Shown: positions 1-4,793 of the stretch, in pieces
How the letters are laid out: each line of letters starts with the position of its first letter
Position numbering within the stretch: the stretch's first letter is position 1
Source of the DNA: Acidobacteriota bacterium
GTDB lineage: Bacteria; Acidobacteriota; Thermoanaerobaculia; Thermoanaerobaculales; Sulfomarinibacteraceae
Direction of reading: 5' to 3'
Assembly (NCBI GenBank): GCA_030637805.1
Contig: DAOWFV010000241.1
Span: 1 to 6,054 of the forward strand
DNA length: 6,054 bases
The notes under the pieces: model-generated
What the model was told of the DNA's origin: nothing
The model's database searches: none
The model's input: only the letters and a program-made list of their open reading frames with translations
Position numbers and translations under genes: made by a program

Positions 1-371
1 ATGAGGTTGCCGACGTTCTCGATGAAGAGGATGTCGACCTCGGGGAATGAACCGGCCTCGAGACCACCCTCGACCAGCCGAGCGTCGAGGTGGCACGCCC
101 CCCCGGTAAGGATCTGGTGCGCCGGAACCCCGAGTGCCCGGATCCGGTCCGCATCGCGTTCGGTCGCAACATCGCCCTCCAAAACTGCACAGCCGAGCTC
201 CCCATCGAGGGCCCGCACCGTGGCCTCCAGCAGGGTCGTCTTCCCCGATCCCGGTGACGAGATGAGGTTGACCACCAGGGTGCCGGCGTCGGCAAAGCGG
301 GCGCGCAAGGCATCGGCGCGTTCCTCGTTGGCGGCGAGCGCCCGGCGTTTGACGTTTACGACCTGTTTCAT
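1..371 (-). CDS. hypB: HypB, hydrogenase nickel incorporation GTPase (3' end cut off)
   Basis: HypB is a cytoplasmic SIMIBI-class GTPase that works with HypA to load nickel into the large subunit of [NiFe]-hydrogenase. The first 123 residues are visible; the rest lies beyond the window start. The P-loop SSPGSGKT is at residues 38-45. The family motif TGGACHLD (about 89-96) includes the Cys93-His94 pair that matches the G-domain metal site of known HypB proteins. FIENVGNL (about 116-123) is the diagnostic stretch near the G3 region. The start at 371 overlaps the hypA stop by 4 bases (ATGA), so translational coupling is likely. The N-terminus begins MKQVVNVKRR and has neither the CxxCGC high-affinity nickel site of E. 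coli HypB nor a His-rich stretch, so this looks like the short form without a nickel store. Identity is secure; the only incompleteness is the window edge. Confidence 0.96.
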   Translation of the reverse strand, partial: MKQVVNVKRRALAANEERADALRARFADAGTLVVNLISSPGSGKTTLLEATVRALDGELGCAVLEGDVATERDADRIRALGVPAHQILTGGACHLDARLVEGGLEAGSFPEVDILFIENVGNL

Positions 372-757
372 GATGCGGTCCTTTCAGGTGTGCCCACATC
401 ACCGGATTCGTCAGCCTCGAAGCTTACCTGGAGAACATCCAGCTCGTCGCCGCCGGTGACCTGAAGCGGAAGACCGCAGTCGGGGCAGAGGCGTAACCAG
501 CTTCCCTCCGCCCTCTCATGGACCTCGCCACAACCGGCGCAGTGCTGAATCGCGGGCCTCCACTCGACCTCGAGCTCAGCGCCGGCATCCGGCCCCCCGG
601 CTATCACAGCCTCCCACGCGTAGACGAGGAGCTCGGGCTCGACGGCCGACAGCTCCCCCACCGCCAGCCGCGCCTGCTGCAGGCGCCCTCCGCCGTTCGC
701 CTCGACCGCTTCACGACAGGTGCGGTAGACCTCGATAGCGATGCCCATCTCGTGCAC
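368..757 (-). CDS. hypA: HypA, hydrogenase/urease nickel metallochaperone
   Basis: HypA is a small zinc protein that binds nickel and passes it with HypB to hydrogenase (or urease) precursors. The 129-residue product is close to the usual 110-130. The start is taken as GTG at 757, giving VHEMGIAIEV: in this family His2 and Glu3 directly after the initiator form the nickel site. An in-frame ATG further upstream (to 871) would add 38 residues read from repeat DNA and would bury that site, so it is rejected. The zinc-binding cysteines are Cys73, Cys76, Cys91 and Cys94 in CAGC and CPDC pairs, and the tail GGDELDVLQVSFE is typical. There is no Shine-Dalgarno before the GTG. A TATACT hexamer lies 6 bases upstream, suggesting a leaderless message. 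The gene is followed directly by hypB in one operon. Confidence 0.95.
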   Translation of the reverse strand: MHEMGIAIEVYRTCREAVEANGGGRLQQARLAVGELSAVEPELLVYAWEAVIAGGPDAGAELEVEWRPAIQHCAGCGEVHERAEGSWLRLCPDCGLPLQVTGGDELDVLQVSFEADESGDVGTPERTAS

Positions 758-763
758 CGGCAC

Positions 764-769
764 AGTATA
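764..769 (-). promoter_or_regulatory. Predicted -10 element of the hypAB operon (leaderless)
   Basis: The minus strand reads TATACT, one base off the TATAAT consensus, ending 6 bases before the GTG of hypA. A transcription start 6-8 bases downstream would fall on or next to the start codon. There is no purine-rich Shine-Dalgarno in between. The -35 position (about 787-792) has no TTGACA-like hexamer and instead lies inside an 18-bp palindrome, so an activator could be needed. Prediction from sequence only. Confidence 0.5.
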
Positions 770-780
770 GCGACCCACTC

Positions 781-798
781 CCGCGTCCGCGGACGCGG
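781..798. promoter_or_regulatory. 18-bp perfect palindrome over the -35 region of hypAB
   Basis: CCGCGTCCG is followed at once by its exact reverse complement CGGACGCGG. The centre (789/790) lies about 32 bases upstream of the predicted hypA transcription start, so the site covers the normal -35 position. That geometry suits a dimeric regulator acting as repressor or as activator. A further CGGACGCGG copy partly overlaps it to the right (792-804), giving a GCGGAC direct repeat. It could also be simple GC-rich repeat DNA. Confidence 0.4.
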
Positions 799-804
799 AC
801 GCGG

Positions 805-867
805 GGTCGCAGGTCGGACATCGCAGGTCCCAGGTCGCAGGTCTCAGGAAGCACATCGCAAGTCGCA
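805..867. repeat. Nine-unit degenerate 7-bp tandem array (GGTCGCA type)
   Basis: Nine consecutive heptamers in exact register run from 805 to 867, with units such as GGTCGCA, GGTCCCA and CATCGCA. Positions 3 (T, or A in one unit), 6 (mostly C) and 7 (always A) are the most constant. The array lies between the divergent promoters and is absent from the coding regions apart from the run at the end of the next gene. Units are too short, with no spacers, for a CRISPR array. Function unknown; slipped-strand expansion is the likely origin. Confidence 0.8.
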
Positions 868-986
868 GCAAAATCTTCGGCTGGACTCCTGGATGTCAAG
901 CGTTTTCATTTCTTTTCTAGGCCTTTCCTTCGCGACCTCCGCGCTTGCAAAGAACAGAGACCTGAGACCTGAGACCTGCGACCTGG
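830..986. repeat. 19-bp perfect inverted repeat joining the two heptamer arrays
   Basis: The arm at 830-848 is the exact reverse complement of the arm at 968-986 (19 of 19), separated by about 119 bases. The central stretch 868-956 is AT-richer, has no gene and shows no further pattern I can name. Transcripts crossing the region, or the DNA itself, could fold into a long hairpin. Because the arms consist of 7-bp units, the pairing can also slip by multiples of seven. Confidence 0.75.
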
Positions 987-1006
987 TCCCTTGTCTCCCG
1001 TCTCCC
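957..1006. repeat. Seven-unit degenerate 7-bp tandem array, inverted relative to the one at 805-867
   Basis: Heptamers of the type GAGACCT (three nearly identical units, 957-977) continue as GCGACCT and GGTCCCT and then drift to two GTCTCCC units (993-1006). On the opposite strand GAGACCT reads AGGTCTC, the same family as the left array. A 19-bp exact inverted repeat links the two: 830-848 and 968-986. The array ends just before the predicted -10 of the following gene. Confidence 0.75.
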
Positions 1007-1016
1007 GTGGTTCAGT

Positions 1017-1022
1017 TACAAT
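1017..1022 (+). promoter_or_regulatory. Predicted -10 element of the SDR gene
   Basis: TACAAT, one base off TATAAT, lies 11 bases before the ATG at 1034. A transcription start near 1029-1030 would leave a leader of only about four bases, and GTCCCTACCCT before the ATG has no Shine-Dalgarno. A weak -35 candidate, TTGTCT, would sit just upstream at a longer than ideal spacing of about 19-20 bp. Prediction from sequence only. Confidence 0.45.
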
Positions 1023-1033
1023 GTCCCTACCCT

Positions 1034-2554
1034 ATGGCATTACCCCGTCTCATCATTATCGGATCCTCCGGCTTTGTCGGGCGCCACCTCCTCGACTACC
1101 TCAAGGAGGATTTCCGGATTGTCGGCCTCGACCTTCGCTCGCAGCTGCGCGGCGGCGTCTCCTTCCACGACAACGTCACCTGGTACCAGGTGGACATCGG
1201 CGAACGCGAGTCCCTCGCAGCCGCCTTCCGCTACATCCGCGAGTCGGGCGGCGCCGACTACCTCATCCACCTTGCGGCCCACTTCGACTTCACCGGCGAG
1301 AAACACCCCGAGTACTGGCGGACCAACGTCGACGGAATGCGGAACGTGCTCGAGGAGTGCCGCGAGCTCCAGTTGAAACGCTTCGTCTTCGCCTCCTCGG
1401 TCGCGGCCTGTCGATTTCCGCCCCCCGGTCAGGTTCTCACGGAAGACAGCCCCCCCGACGGCGACCACGTTTATGCCGTCACCAAGCGGATCGGCGAGGA
1501 TATGTTGGCGGAGTACGACGACTGCATCCCCTCGTGCATCACCCGCTTCGCAGCTCTGTTCTCGGACTGGTGCGAGTACCCGCCGCTCTACTTCTTCCTC
1601 GACACCTGGCTGTCGCAGGCGTGGAACTCGCGCATTATCGGCAGCCGCGGTATGTCGGCGATTCCGTACATGCATGTTCGCGAGATGGGGCCGTTCATGC
1701 GGCGGGTGATCGAGCACCACGACGACATCGGCCGGCGGGAGGTCTTGATTGCCGGTCCGAGCGCAACCCTCTCCCACCTCGAGCTCTTCGATCTCGCCAA
1801 CATCCATTTCCGGGGCCGGCGCGAGCGACCCATCCATATGCCTAAGTTGTTGGCGATCGTCGGTGTGCGGATGCGCGACCTGCTGGGTCGCATCGTCGGG
1901 AATCGCCCCTTCGAGCGCCCGTGGATGATGCGCTACGTCGACAAGGACCTCGCGGTGAACGCCAGCCGAACCTATGCGCGGCTCGACTGGCATCCGAGGG
2001 AGCGCCTTCTCCTTTCTCGGCGCATGCCCTTCCTGGTGGAGCATCTGAAGAGCGATCCGGTCGAGTGGCACCGGCTCAATCGAGCCGCCCCAAAAGGGGT
2101 GCGACTGCGCGACAACCTCCGCATCTACCGCCTGCTCGACAAGAACCTCGACGAAATATGTAACACCTTCCTCGACAAGGTGATGGGCCCGGCAGCGGAA
2201 GGCCGCTTCCCGTCCTACCAGAAAGTGGCGCGCGACGTCCTCGAGTGGCGGTTCATGATCCTCCTCCGCCACCTCCAGGGCGCGGTGCGCACGAGCGATC
2301 GCGGGCTCTTCACCGCCTACTGCCGGGACCTCGCCGAGAAGCGCCTCATGCAGGGCTTCGGCGTGCAGGAGGTGTGCGGGGCGATGCAGACCGTCAACTC
2401 CACATGCCTGGAGATCCTGCGCGAGGACCCGGAGGCCGAGGACCTCGGCGCCGCGCTCCATGACCACATCACCATGACCATGCAGTTCGGCTGCGACCAG
2501 ATCCTGGAGATCTACGAGGAGGTCGGCGGCGAGGAGTTGCCGGAAGAGTTTTGA
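1034..2554 (+). CDS. Extended-SDR NAD-dependent epimerase/dehydratase-like protein with C-terminal all-helical (RsbRD_N-like) domain
   Basis: The 506-residue product has two parts. Residues 4-340 form an extended short-chain dehydrogenase/reductase. The nucleotide-binding loop is GSSGFVG (10-16), and Asp33 at the end of the second strand favours NAD over NADP. LIHLAAH is at about 77-83 and TNVDGMRNVLEE at 97-108. The SSVAA strand (about 121-125) and Tyr147-xxx-Lys151 complete the catalytic set. Substrate is unknown; relatives act on nucleotide sugars, sterols or other alcohols. Residues about 355-497 are predicted helical and unlike SDR proteins. The stretch RDLAEKRLMQGFGVQEVCGAM-like (431-451) resembles the RsbRD/RsbR N-terminal family of stress-signalling proteins; this is recognition by eye, not a search. 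There is no signal peptide or membrane segment. The ATG at 1034 was chosen because the Rossmann strand begins directly after it and longer in-frame starts would run antisense through hypA. It stands alone: 276 bp from hypA (divergent) and 177 bp from the next gene. Confidence 0.88.
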   Translation: MALPRLIIIGSSGFVGRHLLDYLKEDFRIVGLDLRSQLRGGVSFHDNVTWYQVDIGERESLAAAFRYIRESGGADYLIHLAAHFDFTGEKHPEYWRTNVDGMRNVLEECRELQLKRFVFASSVAACRFPPPGQVLTEDSPPDGDHVYAVTKRIGEDMLAEYDDCIPSCITRFAALFSDWCEYPPLYFFLDTWLSQAWNSRIIGSRGMSAIPYMHVREMGPFMRRVIEHHDDIGRREVLIAGPSATLSHLELFDLANIHFRGRRERPIHMPKLLAIVGVRMRDLLGRIVGNRPFERPWMMRYVDKDLAVNASRTYARLDWHPRERLLLSRRMPFLVEHLKSDPVEWHRLNRAAPKGVRLRDNLRIYRLLDKNLDEICNTFLDKVMGPAAEGRFPSYQKVARDVLEWRFMILLRHLQGAVRTSDRGLFTAYCRDLAEKRLMQGFGVQEVCGAMQTVNSTCLEILREDPEAEDLGAALHDHITMTMQFGCDQILEIYEEVGGEELPEEF

Positions 2555-2571
2555 GTTCTTAGTTTTGAGTT
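2548..2571. repeat. Short 7-bp repeat run across the SDR stop codon
   Basis: Three heptamers in register, GTTTTGA, GTTCTTA and again GTTTTGA, are followed by GTT. The first unit contains the TGA stop of the SDR gene (2552-2554), so the repeat extends into the coding end. The general form, G-x-T-x-x-x-A with a period of seven, matches the arrays upstream of the same gene, though the bases are T-richer. Confidence 0.6.
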
Positions 2572-2731
2572 ACCGGCGCGAGGATCATTCGGGTTGTTCG
2601 AACGGTCTGCCCGCGCCTAGGCGACTCCGTCGGCCGGGGCCGATCCGCACTTTAACCGCACGTTTTCCTCAAGCATCCAGAGTTTTATGGCCCCACATTC
2701 CCCCTGAACCGAAAACGGAAAGGGGGATGTC
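2555..2731. other. Intergenic region between the SDR and propeller genes
   Basis: No gene is seen in these 177 bases. They hold the rest of the heptamer run, small palindromes (GTTCGAAC at 2596-2603, CGCCTAGGCG at 2614-2623, and the 6-bp arms TCGGCC/GGCCGA at 2630-2643), a possible weak -10 (TTTTAT, 2683-2688), and the leader hairpin at 2695-2730. No U-tract terminator is recognisable after the SDR stop. Confidence 0.5.
2695..2730 (+). promoter_or_regulatory. 5' leader hairpin sequestering the Shine-Dalgarno of the propeller gene
   Basis: ACAT (2695-2698) pairs with ATGT (2727-2730). After one bulged T, CCCCC (2700-2704) pairs with GGGGG (2722-2726). A small internal loop follows, then CCG (2709-2711) pairs with CGG (2716-2718) around an AAAA loop. 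GGGGG is also the only Shine-Dalgarno-like tract, 5 bases before the ATG at 2732, so the stem would mask it. If TTTTAT at 2683-2688 is the -10, the transcript would start about where the hairpin begins. Function is inferred from structure. Confidence 0.5.
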
Positions 2732-4393
2732 ATGAGAATGAAATCGGTTGCGGTCGTGTTGGGGGTCGTGTTGTGCGGTGCGGGGCTGGTCATGGCGCAG
2801 ACGGAGTGGGAGCAGGACCTGGGCAACCCGGTGATGGGCCCGGGGCCGACCGGCTCGTGGGACGAGTGGGGACACTTCGTCCTCGCCGCGGTCTTCGACG
2901 GCTCTGAATATCACATGTGGTTCACCGTTATCACCCCAGAGGACCGGCCCACAGACATCGGCCACGCCACCTCGCCGGACGGCATCGAGTGGACAATTGA
3001 CCCCGACCCGGTGCTCACCCGCGGCGCCCCGGGCGATTGGGATGAGAGCTTCGTCGCCGGTGCCGCGGTGATCCACGACGGGGCGCAGTTCCACATGTGG
3101 TACGAGGGCGAGGACGGCGACGGGATCTCACGGGCCGGTTACGCCACCTCGCCCGACGGCAGCGTCTGGACCGAGTATCCCGGCAACCCGGTAATGAACG
3201 AAGGGCCACCCGGATCGTGGGACTCACGGGGCGTTTCACCGAGAACGGTCATTGTGGACGGCGATCGCTACAAAATGTGGTACACCGCTTACGGGCAGGG
3301 GATGTTTGCCGGTACGCGGGTGTTTTATGCAGAGTCCCTAGATGGAATCACTTGGGCCAAACACGGGTCCCCGGTTCTCAATCATTCCATTGCAGGCTGG
3401 GACAGCGGGTGGGTGGCAAACCCGGCGGTGATCTTCGACGGGGCCGCCTACCACATGTGGTACGCGGGAAAGGAAGCGGGGGCTGAGGATTTCGAGGATG
3501 GCGCGGCCATCGGTTACGCCTCGTCGCCCGACGGCCTAGCCTGGACCAGATACGACGACAACCCGGTGGTGGAGGCAACCACCGGGTTTGCCTACACGTC
3601 GTCAGTCGTGTTCGACGGATCGATCTTCCGCATGTGGTACTCGTACTGGGACGGCGAGGTGACTGATTGGGTCGGCTACGCGACTTCCGAGACCGATGAC
3701 ATGGATTATGTGCGCTTCATCCCGGCTGCGGCAGCCGCGTTCGGCGCCCACGGCGCCTTCTTTCAGACCGACGTGGACGTGAGCAATGCCGGCGGCCGGT
3801 CCGCAACCTTTCACTTTCTGTGGCTCCCCCGCGGCGAGGACAACTCCGAGCCGACGACCTCGGACACCTTCAGTCTCGGTCCCGGCGTGAGCGTCCGCTA
3901 CGGCAACGTGCTCGACGCGATTTTCGGCCTCGAGCCCGATGCCCTAGGCGCCCTTGCGATCGTGGCCTCGAGCCCGGACCTGCTCGCCACGAGCCGGACA
4001 TACAACGCTCCGGTAGCAACGGTCGCGGGAACCTACGGCCAGGCCATGCCCGCGATTCCTGTCAGCGAGTTCATTCAAACCGGGGAGCGCCGGCGGATCC
4101 TCTTTGGAACCGAGAACTCGGACATGCGCACCAACATCGGATGCCAGAACGGCGACGATCTCACGACGGTGGTCCAACTGGAGCTCTTCGACGCCATCGG
4201 GACCTCGCTCGAAACCACAACGATGGTGCTGCAGCCGCTGGGCAACGACCAGATGAACCGGATCTTCCAGGATCACGCCCCGGTCAACGGTTGCGTGGAC
4301 GTGTGGACCGACGACCCCGACACGAGCTTCTACTGCTACGGCTCGGTGCTGGACAACGTGACCAGTGACCCGACCACGATCTTGCCGCAGTGA
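2732..4393 (+). CDS. Secreted five-bladed beta-propeller (GH43/GH32-like fold) protein with C-terminal beta-rich module
   Basis: This is a 553-residue exported protein. Residues 1-22 are a Sec signal peptide: Arg2 and Lys4, a hydrophobic core at 5-20, and likely cleavage after VMA, before Gln23. Cys15 does not sit in a lipobox. Residues about 28-326 contain five repeats, each with the order NPV-type turn, WD, (V/I)xDG, (Y/F)xMW(Y/F), then GYA-SPDG-xxW. The MWY-type motif recurs at residues 60, 120, 180, 240 and 299. This fits the five-bladed propeller of the GH43/GH32/GH62/GH68 superfamily. The acidic residues needed for glycosidase activity cannot be assigned, so binding or hydrolysis of extracellular glycan is only a possibility. 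Residues about 327-553 (FIPAAA, TDVDVSNAG, then RTYN, GTYGQ and RTNIG) form a beta-rich module that I recall from secreted Acidobacteriota-type proteins. It carries Cys471, Cys521 and Cys535. The start at 2732 fits the GGGGG tract 5 bases upstream; ATG 2738 is a less likely alternative. It appears monocistronic. Confidence 0.85.
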   Translation: MRMKSVAVVLGVVLCGAGLVMAQTEWEQDLGNPVMGPGPTGSWDEWGHFVLAAVFDGSEYHMWFTVITPEDRPTDIGHATSPDGIEWTIDPDPVLTRGAPGDWDESFVAGAAVIHDGAQFHMWYEGEDGDGISRAGYATSPDGSVWTEYPGNPVMNEGPPGSWDSRGVSPRTVIVDGDRYKMWYTAYGQGMFAGTRVFYAESLDGITWAKHGSPVLNHSIAGWDSGWVANPAVIFDGAAYHMWYAGKEAGAEDFEDGAAIGYASSPDGLAWTRYDDNPVVEATTGFAYTSSVVFDGSIFRMWYSYWDGEVTDWVGYATSETDDMDYVRFIPAAAAAFGAHGAFFQTDVDVSNAGGRSATFHFLWLPRGEDNSEPTTSDTFSLGPGVSVRYGNVLDAIFGLEPDALGALAIVASSPDLLATSRTYNAPVATVAGTYGQAMPAIPVSEFIQTGERRRILFGTENSDMRTNIGCQNGDDLTTVVQLELFDAIGTSLETTTMVLQPLGNDQMNRIFQDHAPVNGCVDVWTDDPDTSFYCYGSVLDNVTSDPTTILPQ

Positions 4394-4399
4394 CTGTGA

Positions 4400-4427
4400 G
4401 GCCGGGCCGGCCCAGCCGGCCCTGGCC
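4400..4427 (+). terminator. GC-rich hairpin after the propeller gene, possible terminator
   Basis: GGCCGGGCCGGC (4400-4411) pairs with GCCGGCCC and GGCC (4415-4427, with one bulged T at 4423) around a three-base loop. That makes a 12-bp, almost pure GC stem starting 7 bases after the stop codon. No U-tract follows, so it is not a standard intrinsic terminator. It could still stop or pause transcription, protect the mRNA 3' end, or belong to the adjacent repeat element. Confidence 0.4.
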
Positions 4428-4430
4428 GAA

Positions 4431-4626
4431 CGTCATCCTGGGCGAGCGGAGGCCGGAACGGCCGGAGCAAGTCGAAGGATCCCCTGAAGGTGCGAGCGCG
4501 TCGGCCGTCGCCAGATTCTCCGGGAACCCTTGGGGATCCCATTCGACTCGCGGCGCCGCCGCGCCGCCCCCTCGGGACAGGCTCTTCGGCTCCGTGCCCC
4601 TGTGGGGCGCTCCGTTCAGGATGACG
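4431..4626. repeat. 196-bp palindromic intergenic repeat element (GTCATCCTG...GGATCCCC family)
   Basis: The termini are an exact 10-bp inverted repeat: CGTCATCCTG at 4431-4440 and CAGGATGACG at 4617-4626. Inside, AGTCGAA (4470-4476) pairs with TTCGACT (4542-4548), GGATCCCC (4477-4484) with GGGGATCC (4532-4539), and AAGG (4487-4490) with CCTT (4528-4531). This gives a 19-bp interrupted stem around a 37-base loop. Each outer part also holds its own small hairpin: GGCCG/CGGCC at 4451-4463 and GCCCC/GGGGC at 4596-4608. Motifs of this kind (GTCATCCTG with AGCG, then TCGAAGGATCC) recur between genes in many GC-rich bacteria, as I recall. It encodes no transposase, so it is a REP/MITE-like non-autonomous element of unknown function. 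Confidence 0.75.
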
Positions 4627-4755
4627 ACATGGGCGCTCCGGGCGAGCGGGGGAACTTCCAACTTTCGACTGCGCGGGCGTTCGGTGGTTTCATGGCCAGA
4701 GTGATCCCTTTTCGCCCGAACCGACGGCACGCCGACGCGTTGAACGCGCGGCCGG

Positions 4756-4784
4756 TTGTGGGCCAATCGGGATCGGGATATACT
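4756..4784 (+). promoter_or_regulatory. Predicted promoter of the winged-helix/nSTAND gene
   Basis: TTGTGG (4756-4761) and TATACT (4779-4784) are separated by exactly 17 bp, the ideal sigma-70 spacing. The -10 ends 9 bases before the ATG at 4794, so the start of transcription would lie about 2-4 bases ahead of the start codon. No Shine-Dalgarno fits in CCGGGCAAC. The TATACT hexamer is the same as that of hypA. A 6-1-6 inverted repeat (CGCGTT, G, AACGCG; 4736-4748) sits just upstream and could bind a regulator. Confidence 0.6.
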
Positions 4785-4793
4785 CCGGGCAAC

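Larger units (their letters stand above)
4394..4793. other. Intergenic region between the propeller and nSTAND genes
   Basis: No credible gene lies in these 400 bases. They hold a GC-rich hairpin (4400-4427), the palindromic repeat element (4431-4626), an undistinguished stretch (4627-4735), a small inverted repeat (4736-4748) and the promoter of the downstream gene (4756-4784). Short open frames here read through the repeat element and resemble no protein. Confidence 0.7.

Noticed and set aside
758..871. Longer hypA start giving 38 extra N-terminal residues
   Set aside because: It would be read from the palindrome and heptamer array and would remove the initiator-His-Glu nickel site that defines HypA.
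805..1006. CRISPR array
   Set aside because: Repeat units are only 7 bp, contiguous, with no unique spacers of constant length and no cas genes.
518..1033. In-frame open extension of the SDR gene upstream of 1034
   Set aside because: It runs antisense through hypA and through heptamer repeats, has no protein-like features, and the Rossmann fold starts right after the ATG at 1034.
1040..2467. 475-codon open frame on the minus strand inside the SDR gene
   Set aside because: It is a GC-driven shadow; the plus strand encodes clear SDR motifs and the minus product shows no recognisable domain.
2630..2643. Intrinsic terminator after the SDR gene (TCGGCC/GGCCGA)
   Set aside because: The stem is short with a two-base loop and no U-tract follows.
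2732..2800. Lipoprotein signal in the propeller protein (Cys15)
   Set aside because: The residue before Cys15 is Leu, not Gly/Ala/Ser, and the cysteine sits in the middle of the hydrophobic core; a VMA cleavage site fits better.
4390..4704. 104-codon open frame on the plus strand after the propeller gene
   Set aside because: It lies in the palindromic repeat element and its product has no protein-like pattern.
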